DNA from: Streptomyces antibioticus
GTDB taxonomy: Bacteria > Actinomycetota > Actinomycetes > Streptomycetales > Streptomycetaceae
Assembly: GCF_002019855.1 (NCBI RefSeq)
Contig: NZ_CM007717.1
Span: 4,885,798 to 4,949,797, forward strand
Direction of reading: 5' to 3'
Length of the DNA stretch: 64,000 nt
Both the position numbers and the translations under genes were made by a program. Shown here in pieces: positions 43,527 through 52,463 of this stretch (positions are counted from its first letter, which is position 1; every line of letters begins with the position of its first letter). Under the pieces are notes generated by a model. It was not told the origin of the DNA. It made no database searches and saw nothing but the letters and a program-made list of their open reading frames with translations.

Positions 43527-44942
43527 GTGCGCCGGCCGCGCCGGCCGACGGGATGGCCGCGGCTCCGGCTGGTGTCGCTGGGCACCACGTTCGCCGTGTC
43601 CTTCGCCGCCGTCACCGCCGCCGTGACCCTGCTGATCGGCCTGCTGTCCTACTCGGCGGCCGCCCGGCTGGTCCGCGTCGACCAGGAGACCGTGTTCGAC
43701 GAGGTCGTGCAGGACCTGCGGGACGAGGTGCGCGGCACCGCGATGGCACCGGAGGACTTCTCCTCCGCCGCGCCCGGCCACGACATCGTGCGGCCCGCCC
43801 GGACCGACGTCCAGGTACTGGGCGCGGACGGCTCCGTCGTCGACGGCGGCAACCCCGGACTGCCGGTGGTGGCCGCCGACCGGCGGATCGCCGCCGCCGC
43901 GACCGCCGGTGAGATGGCCCTGCACAAGGACGTCGACGTCGGCAGCGACGTCTACCGGGTGGCGACCGTCGCGCTCGGCGGCGGCCGGGGCGCCGTGCAG
44001 GTGGCGCAGGAGTTCAGCGACACCGAGGACCTGCTGCGGGCGCTCCAGCAGCGCACCCTCGTGCTGATGGCCGCCGTCGTCACGGCCGCCGGACTGTTCG
44101 GCTGGTGGCTGGCCCGGCGCATCACCCACCGGCTGGTCATCCTCACCGCCGCCGCCGAGGACGTCGCCCGCACCCGTCGGCTCGGGGTGCAGGTGCCGGT
44201 CACCGGACAGGACGAGGTGGGCCGGCTGGGCCGCGCCTTCGACCGCATGCTGGGCCGCCTCGCCCAGTCGGAGGAGGACCAGCGGCGCCTGGTCCAGGAC
44301 GCGGGGCACGAGCTGCGCACCCCGCTGACCTCGCTGCGGACGAACATCTCGCTGCTGCGCCGGATCGACGAACTGCCCCCCGACACCCGGGACGAACTGG
44401 TCGCCGACCTCACCCAGGAGGCCCGCGAGCTGACCGACCTCGTCAACGAACTGGTCGACCTCGCGGCCGGCCAGTCCGACACCGAGCCGCCCCGCGCCCT
44501 GGACCTCGCCGACCTCGCCGAGGAGGTCGCGGCGGCCGTCCGGCGCCGCACCGGCCGGCGCATCGTGGTCCGGGCCAGCGGCGACACCACCACCGACGGC
44601 CGCCCCCAGATGCTCCAGCGGGCGCTGTCCAACCTCGTCGAGAACGCCACCAAGTTCGACCGCGAGGGCCGCGAGCCCGTCGAGATCGCCGTCAAGGGCC
44701 CCGCCCGGCCGGGGGTCGTACGGGTCGAGGTCCTCGACCGGGGGCCGGGCATCGCCGAGACCGATCTGACGCGCATCTTCGACCGCTTCTACCGGGCCGC
44801 CGACGCCCGTTCCCTGCCCGGGTCCGGCCTCGGCCTGTCCATCGTGCGGGAGGTGGCGCTGTCGCACGGCGGCGCCCCCTTCGCCGTCCGGCGCGAGGGC
44901 GGCGGCACGGTGATCGGGTTCACGGTGGGCGGCGGGTTCTGA
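43527..44942 (+). CDS. Sensor histidine kinase
   Basis: A 471-aa membrane kinase. Helices at about 21-47 and 177-197 flank an extracytoplasmic sensor domain of about 130 residues. A HAMP domain follows (about 195-250), then the H-box DAGHELRTPLTSLR with His261, the N-box LSNLVENATKF, and G-boxes DRGPGIAETDL and GSGLGLSIVREVA. GTG start directly after the response regulator stop, so the pair is one operon. It resembles MprB. The signal is unknown. Confidence 0.94.
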   Translation: MRRPRRPTGWPRLRLVSLGTTFAVSFAAVTAAVTLLIGLLSYSAAARLVRVDQETVFDEVVQDLRDEVRGTAMAPEDFSSAAPGHDIVRPARTDVQVLGADGSVVDGGNPGLPVVAADRRIAAAATAGEMALHKDVDVGSDVYRVATVALGGGRGAVQVAQEFSDTEDLLRALQQRTLVLMAAVVTAAGLFGWWLARRITHRLVILTAAAEDVARTRRLGVQVPVTGQDEVGRLGRAFDRMLGRLAQSEEDQRRLVQDAGHELRTPLTSLRTNISLLRRIDELPPDTRDELVADLTQEARELTDLVNELVDLAAGQSDTEPPRALDLADLAEEVAAAVRRRTGRRIVVRASGDTTTDGRPQMLQRALSNLVENATKFDREGREPVEIAVKGPARPGVVRVEVLDRGPGIAETDLTRIFDRFYRAADARSLPGSGLGLSIVREVALSHGGAPFAVRREGGGTVIGFTVGGGF

Positions 44943-45014
44943 CGGGCGTACGGTTCCGCCGGGGTGAGCAGGTATCCAGGGCGGGGGAGCCCGCTCACGA
45001 GGGAGGGAGCCGTC

Positions 45015-46277
45015 GTGCTCAGTGACGAGGAGGCCGCCGTCCTGGCGGCGGTCGACGAGGCGGCCGTCGGCCGCACGCTGCTGGAGCTGGTCGCGATACC
45101 CAGCGTCACCGGCAGCCCGGCCGAGTCCGAGCTCCAGCACCATCTGGCCGGACGGCTGGAGCGGCTCGGCCTGGACGTCGACCTGTGGTCGATGGACCTG
45201 CCCGCCCTGCTCGCCCCCGGCTTCCCCGGCATGGAGGTGGCCCGCGAGGAGGCGTGGGGTCTGGTCGGCCGCACCGACGGCGGCGCCGACGGCCCGACGC
45301 TGATCCTCCAGGGCCATGTGGACGTCGTACCGCCCGGCGACCTCGCCGCCTGGCAGGGCGACCCGTTCGTGCCCCGGGTGACCGGGGACGTCGTGCACGG
45401 GCGCGGTGCCTGCGACATGAAGGCCGGGCTCGCCGCGCAGCTCGCCGCGCTCGCCGCCGTCCGCGCGGCCGGGGTGCGGCTGCGCGGACGGGTCGCCGTG
45501 CACTTCGTGGTCGGCGAGGAGGACGGCGGGATCGGCGCCTTCGGCACCCTGCGGCGCGGCCACGGCGGGGACGCGTGCGTGATCGCCGAGCCCACCGCCG
45601 GGACGGTGATCACCGCCAACGCGGGCGCGCTCACCTTCCGGATCACCGTGCCCGGCAAGGCCGCCCACGCCAGCTCCCGGGAGGCCGGGGTGAGCGCGAT
45701 CGACGGCTATCTGCCGCTGCACCGGGCGCTGGCCCGGCTGGAGGCCGAGCGCAACCGCGACCCCGATCCGCTGCTCGCCGAGTACCCGATCCCCTACTCC
45801 CTCTCCGTCGGCACCCTGCGCTCCGGCGACTGGGCGAGCAGCGTGCCTGACCTGCTGGTCGCCGAGGGGCGGCTCGGGGTGCGGCTCGGCGAGGACCCGG
45901 CGGCGGCGCGGGCCGCGCTGGAACGGTGCGTCGCCGAGGCGTGCGCCGGGGACGACTGGCTGCGCGCGCACCCGGCCACGGTCACCTGGCCGGGCGGACA
46001 GTTCGCCAGCGGCCGCCTGGAGCCGGGCCACCCGCTGCGGGACACGGTGGCGGCCGCGTACGCCGACGCGACGGGCGCCGCCCGGCCCCGGGAGCGCGGG
46101 GCGACGTACGGCAGCGATCTGCGGCACTACACCGGCGCCGGCATCCCGACGCTCCAGTTCGGCCCCGGTGACATCGCCGTCGCCCACAGCGCCCGCGAGC
46201 ACGTGAGCCTGCGGGAGGTGGTGGACGCGGCACGGACCCTGGCGGTGACGGTGCTGCGGACCGTCGGCACCAAGTGA
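45015..46277 (+). CDS. M20 family metallopeptidase (ArgE/DapE/CPG2-like)
   Basis: A 420-aa zinc peptidase/deacylase. The metal ligands are in LILQGHVDVVPPGD (His, Asp), VHGRGACDMKAGL (bridging Asp), VVGEEDGGIGAFG (Glu-Glu), the dimerisation region AHASSREAGVSAID, and the final His in GDIAVAHSAREHV. It could remove N-acyl groups from amino acids, like acetylornithine deacetylase. GTG 45015 is chosen with GAGGGAGGGAG in front; an earlier GTG at 44964 lacks this. The 3' end overlaps a 15-bp tandem repeat. Confidence 0.92.
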   Translation: MLSDEEAAVLAAVDEAAVGRTLLELVAIPSVTGSPAESELQHHLAGRLERLGLDVDLWSMDLPALLAPGFPGMEVAREEAWGLVGRTDGGADGPTLILQGHVDVVPPGDLAAWQGDPFVPRVTGDVVHGRGACDMKAGLAAQLAALAAVRAAGVRLRGRVAVHFVVGEEDGGIGAFGTLRRGHGGDACVIAEPTAGTVITANAGALTFRITVPGKAAHASSREAGVSAIDGYLPLHRALARLEAERNRDPDPLLAEYPIPYSLSVGTLRSGDWASSVPDLLVAEGRLGVRLGEDPAAARAALERCVAEACAGDDWLRAHPATVTWPGGQFASGRLEPGHPLRDTVAAAYADATGAARPRERGATYGSDLRHYTGAGIPTLQFGPGDIAVAHSAREHVSLREVVDAARTLAVTVLRTVGTK

Positions 46278-46312
46278 GCCGGCACCGAGTGAGTCGGCAC
46301 CGAGTGAGCCGG
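46263..46312. repeat. 15-bp tandem repeat at the end of the M20 gene
   Basis: GTCGGCACCAAGTGA, GCCGGCACCGAGTGA, GTCGGCACCGAGTGA and a partial fourth unit. The first unit contains the gene's last codons and TGA stop, so the gene end is repeated in phase and gives three successive in-frame TGA codons. Confidence 0.85.
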
Positions 46313-46332
46313 GGCGGGCGGGCGGATCCGGG

Positions 46333-47550
46333 GTGAGGCCGCCGGCCTTCGCCGCCGTCCTGCGGCACGAGCGGTTCCGGCGGGTGTGGGCGGGGCAGGC
46401 GGCGAGTTCGGTGGGGGACGGGATCACGCTGGTCGCGCTCCCGGGCGCGGTCCTCGCCGAGCACTCGACGACCGACCTCGGCGTGGTGCTGGGCGCGCAG
46501 AGCCTCGCCCTGGTCGCGGCGGCCCTGGTCGGCGGGGTCCTGGCGGACCGCTTCCGGCGCTCGCGGGTGATGGCGGCGGCGGACCTGGTACGGCTGGTCA
46601 CGGCGGTGTGCTTCGCGCTCGGCGCGGCCGGAGCCCCACTGGCCGTGCCGGTGCTGCTGGCCCTGACGACCGGCTTCGCGGCCGGGGTGTTCACCCCCGC
46701 GTTCGCGGCGCTCATCCCCGACCTGGTGCCCGCCGAGGACCTGCCGAAGGCCAACGCGCTGCGCTCCATCACCGTACGCACCGGCCAGGTCCTCGGCCCG
46801 GCGCTCGGCGGCCTGCTGCTGACCGCGGGCTCCGGCGGGGCCTCGGGCGGGGCCGGTCCGGCGTTCTGGGCGGACGCCGTGACCTTCGCGGTGAGCGCGC
46901 TCACCCTGGCAGGCTCCCGGGACGTCCGGCGGCCGGGAGCGGCGGGCGGCACGGTGCTCCGGCAGGCCCGCGAGGGCTTCGCGGCGGTGCGGGAACGGCC
47001 GTGGGTGCTGACGATCATCGTGCAGGGCACGCTGCAACTGCTGCTGGTGATGGCCCCGGTGGCGGTGCTCCTGCCGATCCTCCTGGAGGAGCGGGGCGAG
47101 TTCGCCGCGTACGGGCCGATGGTGGCGCTCCAGGCGGGCGGTTCCATCGTGGGCGGCATGGTGATCGCGTCCTGGACCCCGCGCTCGCCCGGCACGGTCG
47201 GTGTCCTCGGTCTCGGCCTGCTGGCCACGCAGGTGCTGTGTCTGCTTGCGGCCGCGCCCCTGGCGCTGCTGGGCGCGTCGATGGCCGTGACCGGCTTCGG
47301 GTACGCCGTCTTCAACGTCACCTGGGCCAGCGCCCTGCACCGCGCGATCCCCGCCGACATGCTGGGCCGGGTCTTCGCGATCGACACCCTCGGGACGTAC
47401 GGCCTTCAGCCGGCCGGGCTGGCGCTGGCACCCGTCGCGGCGAGCGCCTTCGGTCCTGGGCCGGTGCTCTGGGTGGGCCTGGCCGCCCTCGCGGTGACCA
47501 CGGCCGTACCGCTGGGCCTGCGGCAGGTGCGCGCTTTTGCGGACTTATAG
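46333..47550 (+). CDS. MFS transporter (enterobactin-exporter/MFS_3-like)
   Basis: A 405-aa efflux-type MFS protein with 12 predicted helices. The first helix is RVWAGQAASSVGDGITLVALP, the loop 2-3 motif is GGVLADRFRRSRVMAAADL, and helix 5 region is NALRSITVRTGQVLGPALGG. These features are common to MFS_3 exporters such as EntS. GTG 46333. It lies 55 nt after the M20 gene; the two could be co-transcribed. The exported compound is unknown. Confidence 0.87.
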   Translation: MRPPAFAAVLRHERFRRVWAGQAASSVGDGITLVALPGAVLAEHSTTDLGVVLGAQSLALVAAALVGGVLADRFRRSRVMAAADLVRLVTAVCFALGAAGAPLAVPVLLALTTGFAAGVFTPAFAALIPDLVPAEDLPKANALRSITVRTGQVLGPALGGLLLTAGSGGASGGAGPAFWADAVTFAVSALTLAGSRDVRRPGAAGGTVLRQAREGFAAVRERPWVLTIIVQGTLQLLLVMAPVAVLLPILLEERGEFAAYGPMVALQAGGSIVGGMVIASWTPRSPGTVGVLGLGLLATQVLCLLAAAPLALLGASMAVTGFGYAVFNVTWASALHRAIPADMLGRVFAIDTLGTYGLQPAGLALAPVAASAFGPGPVLWVGLAALAVTTAVPLGLRQVRAFADL

Positions 47551-47663
47551 CAATAGATGGGATGGATGGCAATAAGCGGGCACATAGCAATGGGGGGAAT
47601 AATTGCGCAGCATACGGTCAAGTGGTGCGATGCCCGCGAGAGCGACCGAAGGAGAGATGAGCG
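47551..47663. promoter_or_regulatory. AT-richer promoter region of the SpoIIE-type gene
   Basis: About 110 nt of lower GC than the surroundings, with repeats of TAGCAAT (47545-47551), GGCAATA (about 47568) and TAGCAAT (about 47586), spaced at about 20 nt, and AATAATTG. Repeats at two helical turns suggest a regulator binding site; no assignment is possible. Confidence 0.4.
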
Positions 47664-47666
47664 GTG

Positions 47667-50135
47667 ATGGAGCCTCCCCCCGACCGCCGGCCGGATTCCG
47701 CCGGTGAGGCCGAGGCGCTCACCGCACGCGTCACCGTCGCCGCGAACGGCACCGTGACCGCCTGGAACACCGGCGCCGAACGGCTGCTCGGCCACCCGGC
47801 GGCATGGGCGCTGGGCCGGCCCGCCGCCGAGCTGCTCGCCGAGCCGCCCGGCCCCGCGGACCTCGCGAGACTCGCCGCCCTCACGGATCCCGCCGCGGTG
47901 TCGCGCCCGCACGGCACGCTCGCCCTCCGCCACCGGGACGGGCGGCGCCTGGACGTCCCCGTCCTGGCCCACCGCCGGACCGCCGCCGACGGCACCCACG
48001 ACTGGCTCCTGATCGGCGCCGTGACCGGCCGCCGGCCCCGGCCCGAGGACGAGGAACTGCTGCGGACCGGCCTCCTCCAGGCCCCCGCCTGCGCCGTCTC
48101 CGTCTACGACACCGACCTGCGGCTGCGCGGCTCCACCCCGGCCGGACAGCGGCTGCTGGGCCTGAGCGACGACGAGTCGCGCGGACTGCGCCTGACGGAC
48201 GTCGTCGGCCTGCCGGTGGCCGAGGAGACCGAGGCGCACATGCGGCGGACCCTGGAGACCGGCCTGCCGTGCCATCTGGAGAACCACGCGCGGGCCCCCG
48301 GCGAGACCCGCGGGCGCGCCTGGTCGGTCGACGTCCACCGGCTGGAGAGCCCGGACGGCCGGATCCTGGGCGTGGCCACCACCGGGCACGACATGACCGA
48401 GGAGCACCGGGCCCGCGAACGCCTCCAGCTCATCGCCGAGGCCGGCGGCCGGATCGGCAGCACGCTCGACGTGACCAGGACCGCGCAGGAACTCGCCGAC
48501 GTGGTCGTCCCCGGCCTCGCCGACTTCGTCAGCGTCGACCTGCTGACGGCGTTCGAGGACGGCGCCGAGGAGGCCGCGGCCGGGGCGCCCCTGACCCTGC
48601 GGCGCGCCGCCCACCAGTCCGTGCTGCCCGGCGTCCCCGAGGCCGTCCTCGCCCGCGGCGAGGTGGACATGTACCCGGAGGGCTCCCCGGCGGCCGAGAG
48701 CCTGCGCTCCGGCCGGGCCGTCCGGCACCGGTTCGACGAGACCCTGATCGCCGGCTGGATCGCCGGAGACCGGGCCCGCGCCGCCCGGATCCGGGACTTC
48801 GGCTTCCACAGCCTCATCGCCGTACCCCTGTCGGCCCGCGGCACCACCCTCGGCGTGGTCGTCCTGGTCCGGCACCGGCGCCCCGACCCCTTCGAGGACG
48901 ACGACGTCGTCCTCGCCGAGGAACTGGCGGCCCGCGCCGCGGTCTGCATCGACAACGCCCGCCGCTACACCCGCGAACGCGGCACGGCGGTCACCCTCCA
49001 GCGCAGCCTGCTGCCGCAGCGGCTGCCCGAGCAGTCGGCGGTGCAGGTCGCCTACCGCTACCTCCCGGCCGGCGCCCGCGCCGGGGTGGGCGGCGACTGG
49101 TTCGACGTCATCCCGCTCTCCGGCGCCCGGGTCGCGCTGGTCGTCGGCGACGTGGTGGGGCACGGACTGCACGCCTCCGCGACCATGGGCCGGCTGCGGA
49201 CCGCCGTGCGCACCCTCGCCGACATCGACCTGCCGCCCGACGAACTGCTCACCCACCTCGACGACCTGGTGGCCCGGCTCGCCGCCGACGTGGACCTCCC
49301 CGGCGACACCGACCCGGCGGACGGCGTCGGGGACGGCGTCGGCGCCACCTGCCTCTACGCCGTCTACGACCCCGTCTCCCGGCGCTGCGCCCTCGCCCGG
49401 GCCGGGCATCCGCCGCCCGCCGTGGTCCGCGCCGACGGCACGGTCGACCTGCTCGACGTCCCCGCCGGTCCGCCGCTGGGCCTGGGCGGTCTGCCCTTCG
49501 AACCCGTCGAGACCGAACTGCCCGAGGGCAGCCTGCTGGTCCTCTACACGGACGGCCTGGTCGCCGCCAGGAGCCCGGACGACGACGTGGACGACGGCCT
49601 CGCCCGGCTGCGCGCCGCGCTGACCGGACCGGCGGACGCGCAGCCCACACCGTGTGATCTGGACGCCCTGTGCGACCGGATCCTGAACCGGGTGCTGCCG
49701 TCGCGGCCGATGGACGACGTGGCGCTCCTCGTCGCCCGCACCCGGGCGCTGGACAGCGCCCGGGTCGCCACCTGGACCGTCAGCCCGGATCCGGCCGCGG
49801 TCGCGGACACCCGCAAGAACGTCGTCGCCCGGCTGGAGGCGTGGGGGCTGACCGAGGCGTCGTTCGTCACCGAGCTGATCGTCAGCGAACTCGTCACCAA
49901 CGCCATCCGGCACGGGGAGCCGCCGATCCGGCTCCGCCTCATCCATGACCGCACCCTGATCGTCGAGGTCACGGACGCCAGCAGCACGGCACCCCACATG
50001 CGGCGCGCCCGCGGCTACGACGAGGGCGGGCGCGGGCTCCTGCTGGTCGCCCAGCTCAGCCGCCGCTGGGGGACGCGGCCGCACGCCAAGGGGAAGACGA
50101 TCTGGGCGGAACAGGAGATCGGGGCGGCGGAGTGA
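47667..50135 (+). CDS. PAS-PAS-GAF-SpoIIE phosphatase with C-terminal anti-sigma-type ATPase
   Basis: An 822-aa multidomain signalling protein. Two PAS-like domains (about 15-120, 130-240; ending TGHDMTEEHRARERL) are followed by a GAF domain (about 255-425; SLIAVPLSARGTTLGVVVLV). A PP2C/SpoIIE serine phosphatase (about 440-670; GVGGDWFDVIPL, VVGDVVGHGLHASATMGRLR, MDDVALLVAR) and a GHKL/RsbW-type ATPase (about 690-820; VSELVTNAIRHGEPPIRL, EGGRGLLLVAQL) complete it. It may both phosphorylate and dephosphorylate anti-sigma antagonists in response to a ligand or redox cue. ATG 47667 follows GAAGGAGAGATGAGCG. It is soluble. Confidence 0.93.
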   Translation: MEPPPDRRPDSAGEAEALTARVTVAANGTVTAWNTGAERLLGHPAAWALGRPAAELLAEPPGPADLARLAALTDPAAVSRPHGTLALRHRDGRRLDVPVLAHRRTAADGTHDWLLIGAVTGRRPRPEDEELLRTGLLQAPACAVSVYDTDLRLRGSTPAGQRLLGLSDDESRGLRLTDVVGLPVAEETEAHMRRTLETGLPCHLENHARAPGETRGRAWSVDVHRLESPDGRILGVATTGHDMTEEHRARERLQLIAEAGGRIGSTLDVTRTAQELADVVVPGLADFVSVDLLTAFEDGAEEAAAGAPLTLRRAAHQSVLPGVPEAVLARGEVDMYPEGSPAAESLRSGRAVRHRFDETLIAGWIAGDRARAARIRDFGFHSLIAVPLSARGTTLGVVVLVRHRRPDPFEDDDVVLAEELAARAAVCIDNARRYTRERGTAVTLQRSLLPQRLPEQSAVQVAYRYLPAGARAGVGGDWFDVIPLSGARVALVVGDVVGHGLHASATMGRLRTAVRTLADIDLPPDELLTHLDDLVARLAADVDLPGDTDPADGVGDGVGATCLYAVYDPVSRRCALARAGHPPPAVVRADGTVDLLDVPAGPPLGLGGLPFEPVETELPEGSLLVLYTDGLVAARSPDDDVDDGLARLRAALTGPADAQPTPCDLDALCDRILNRVLPSRPMDDVALLVARTRALDSARVATWTVSPDPAAVADTRKNVVARLEAWGLTEASFVTELIVSELVTNAIRHGEPPIRLRLIHDRTLIVEVTDASSTAPHMRRARGYDEGGRGLLLVAQLSRRWGTRPHAKGKTIWAEQEIGAAE

Positions 50136-50146
50136 CGTACGTGATG

Positions 50147-50179
50147 CGGCCGGGCATCGCGCTCCGCGACGCCCGGCCG
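50147..50179. terminator. Terminator after the SpoIIE-type gene
   Basis: CGGCCGGGC and GCCCGGCCG form a 9-bp stem around a 15-nt loop with inner CGCG pairing, 12 nt past the stop codon and between two converging genes. Confidence 0.75.
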
Positions 50180-50210
50180 TCCGGGTATGTCTCCGTCGTT
50201 CCCGCCGCCG

Positions 50211-50579
50211 TTACGGCTCCAGGTTGATCTTCTGCTTCGCGGGCTGCGCGTTCTGCGATCCCTTGATCTTGACCTTCTGGTCGTAGGAGGTCCCGTCCTC
50301 GCAGGTGACCGTCGCGGTGCCGGCCCGCCCGTTCTTGGGGACGTTCTTGAACACCAGGGAGTACTTGTTGGTGCCCGAGACGTCCTTGGACTTCGTCTCC
50401 TTGCTCGTCTCTATCGTCACGTCCTCCGGGGAGGAGCCGCTGTCGCAGTCCTCCACGGTCCCGGAGACCGTCACGGGAGGCGGCGGCGCTGCCGATGCCG
50501 GACCGGCCACCAACAGCGACGCTCCGCCCAGAGGCAGAACCGCTGCGACGGCGAGAATTGCGAGACGACGATTGCGCAT
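50211..50579 (-). CDS. Small secreted protein
   Basis: A 122-aa protein with signal peptide MRNRRLAILAVAAVLPLGG...AGPASA (cut about 30) and a beta-rich mature part (PVTVSGTVEDCDSG, ATVTCEDGTSYDQKVKIKG) with two cysteines that could pair. The mature chain is Lys/Ser/Thr-rich and about 90 residues. ATG 50579 follows GGGAGCAGTC. Unknown function; it resembles small secreted proteins of streptomycetes. Confidence 0.78.
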   Translation of the reverse strand: MRNRRLAILAVAAVLPLGGASLLVAGPASAAPPPPVTVSGTVEDCDSGSSPEDVTIETSKETKSKDVSGTNKYSLVFKNVPKNGRAGTATVTCEDGTSYDQKVKIKGSQNAQPAKQKINLEP

Positions 50580-50728
50580 GACTGCTCCCGGCTGATTCTC
50601 GTGCTGCGCCAGTGGTTCGGTTCCACCGTCCGGCTTTCGCGCGGGACCGGTCAAGGGAGACAACTGCCCAGGGGGACCGGGGTAGAACTGCCCACGTGGG
50701 GGCTTGTCCGGGGCCGCCTGCGGCGCTG

Positions 50729-51340
50729 TCAGCGCTGGTCGGCGAGACCGTTCTCGACGGCGATCCGGGTGAGGTCGGGGCGGCGCCGGGAGCCGGTTTT
50801 CTCACCGATCCGGTCCAGATGCGACTGGACGGTGTGCTTGCTGATGCCGAGGCGCGCCGCGATCTCGTGGTCCGTGGAACCGTGCGCGAGAAGGTTCAGG
50901 ATCTCCTGCTCCCGGTCCGTGAAATGCGGGATGTGGCTGAGCAGATCGCTGGCCGGCCCGGACACATAGCTGCGGCCCGCGCCCACCGTACGGATCGCCC
51001 GCAGCACCTCGTCCGGCTCCGCCCGCCGGCTCAGGAAGCCGCTCGCGCCCGCCTGGATCACCTGCACGGCGTCGATCTGCGGCGACGACGACACCACCAG
51101 CACGGCGTGTCCGCGCCTGCGCAGCCTTGTCACGGCCGCGGCGAGCCGGGGCCCGGTCTCCTGGAGGTCCATCAGCACGACGTGCGCCCCGCGCAGGCTG
51201 CCGTCCGCGCGCTCCACCGACGGCGCGTGGGCGACGAGGTACAGATCGGGGGTGGTGCCGATGAGCTGCGAGACACCGTGCCGGAAGAGGGGGCAGTCGC
51301 AGACCAGCGCGATCCGCACCCGCTCGGGGCACCCGCTCAT
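50729..51340 (-). CDS. LuxR-type response regulator with atypical receiver
   Basis: A 203-aa NarL/FixJ-like protein. The receiver (about 7-115) has ALVCDCPLFRHG where DD is expected, a putative acceptor Asp in VVLMDLQE, and FLSRRAEPDE where the conserved lysine would be, so key residues are altered. The C-terminal LuxR HTH is intact (about 135-195; FTDREQEILNLLAHGSTDHEIAARLGISKHTVQSHL). ATG 51340 with GGAGAG in front is preferred to an upstream ATG lacking one. It is probably an orphan regulator whose activity is not switched by ordinary phosphorylation. Confidence 0.87.
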   Translation of the reverse strand: MSGCPERVRIALVCDCPLFRHGVSQLIGTTPDLYLVAHAPSVERADGSLRGAHVVLMDLQETGPRLAAAVTRLRRRGHAVLVVSSSPQIDAVQVIQAGASGFLSRRAEPDEVLRAIRTVGAGRSYVSGPASDLLSHIPHFTDREQEILNLLAHGSTDHEIAARLGISKHTVQSHLDRIGEKTGSRRRPDLTRIAVENGLADQR

Positions 51341-51536
51341 CGGTCTCTCCGCTCTCGAAGCACCCACTCTTCCCAGTCTCTGCGACATGGGCGGCTCGGG
51401 CGCGTCGGCGTGGTGGGAGGGCACGGGACGGAGCGCCCGGGTGGCGGAGTGTGGCGTGTGACACATTCGGTGCGCTGAGTGTGGCCTCGGGGGGAATTCC
51501 GTACTCAGACATGACGACCCGGGACCGGATGCCAGG

Positions 51537-52304
51537 ATGGGGCGCGTGGACGCAGGGTGGGGTGTGCGCACGGTGCGGGCCGCGTTGTTCGCGGCCGTCT
51601 GTGTGCTGCTCGCCGCCCTGGGCCACGTGCTGATGTCCGGCGTCCATGTGCCCGGCTGGACCCTGGCCGCGGGCGCGGCCGCGACCGGTGCGGCGGGGTG
51701 GTGCCTGGCGGGCCGGGAGCGGGGGATGCCGACGGTCGTGTCGGTCGTCGTCGCGGCGCAGACGGCTCTGCACGTGGGGTTCTCGCTCGCGCAGGGGCCG
51801 GACGGGCATGCGGGGCCTGCCGGTGGTGCTGGTGGTGCCGGTGACGCCGGAGGTGTCGGTGGTGTCGGTGGTGTCGGGCACATGGCGATGCACGGTCATG
51901 CCGGGCACGCGCACGCGATGGGCTCCATGGGCTCGACGGGCTCGATGGGCTCCGTGGGCGGCATGGATGCCATGGACATGGGCGGGGGCGGCGACGGGCT
52001 GACCGGCCTCGGTGCCTGGTCGTCGTCGCTCGTGTCGTCGTCGTCCGGGATGCTCGCCGCGCACCTGCTGGCCGCGCTGCTGTGCGGACTGTGGCTGGCG
52101 CACGGCGAGCGGGCCGCGTTCCGGGTCCTGCGCGCCATGGCCGCCCGGCTGGTCGCGCCGCTGCGGCTGCTGCTCGCCCTGCCCGACACCCCGGACCGCC
52201 CCCGCCGGCGCCTCGCGCGCGGCCGGTCCGAACGCGTTCCGCGCCTTCTCCTCGTCCACGCGATCACTTCTCGGGGTCCGCCCGTGGGGCCCGCTGTCGC
52301 CTGA
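51537..52304 (+). CDS. His/Met/Gly-rich membrane protein
   Basis: A 255-aa protein with two N-terminal helices (about 15-34, 40-55), a third at about 67-83, a Gly-rich low-complexity loop, then a His/Met cluster GHMAMHGHAGHAHAMGSMGS and GGMDAMDMGGGG (about 113-152), and a helix at about 167-190. The His/Met cluster is typical of copper-binding segments. No known domain is seen. ATG 51537 or GTG 51546 could start it. It lies upstream of the ECF sigma gene on the same strand. A copper-related role is inference. Confidence 0.6.
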   Translation: MGRVDAGWGVRTVRAALFAAVCVLLAALGHVLMSGVHVPGWTLAAGAAATGAAGWCLAGRERGMPTVVSVVVAAQTALHVGFSLAQGPDGHAGPAGGAGGAGDAGGVGGVGGVGHMAMHGHAGHAHAMGSMGSTGSMGSVGGMDAMDMGGGGDGLTGLGAWSSSLVSSSSGMLAAHLLAALLCGLWLAHGERAAFRVLRAMAARLVAPLRLLLALPDTPDRPRRRLARGRSERVPRLLLVHAITSRGPPVGPAVA

Positions 52305-52463
52305 CGACAGCCGGTGACACCCGGGGCCGCCGTCCGCGCGCGCCCCGATTTCCCCACTGCCGGACCCGGTTCCGCCCTGGTTCCGCCGCCGTGCCGTCGT
52401 CGGGCGTGCGGCGGGGCACCGGCGTGCCCGGTCCGGATCACGGATGACCGAGAAGGACACCAA

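Noticed and set aside
47406..50084. An 892-codon minus-strand frame opposite the SpoIIE-type gene
   Set aside because: Antisense shadow with no recognisable domain; the plus-strand gene has full catalytic motifs.
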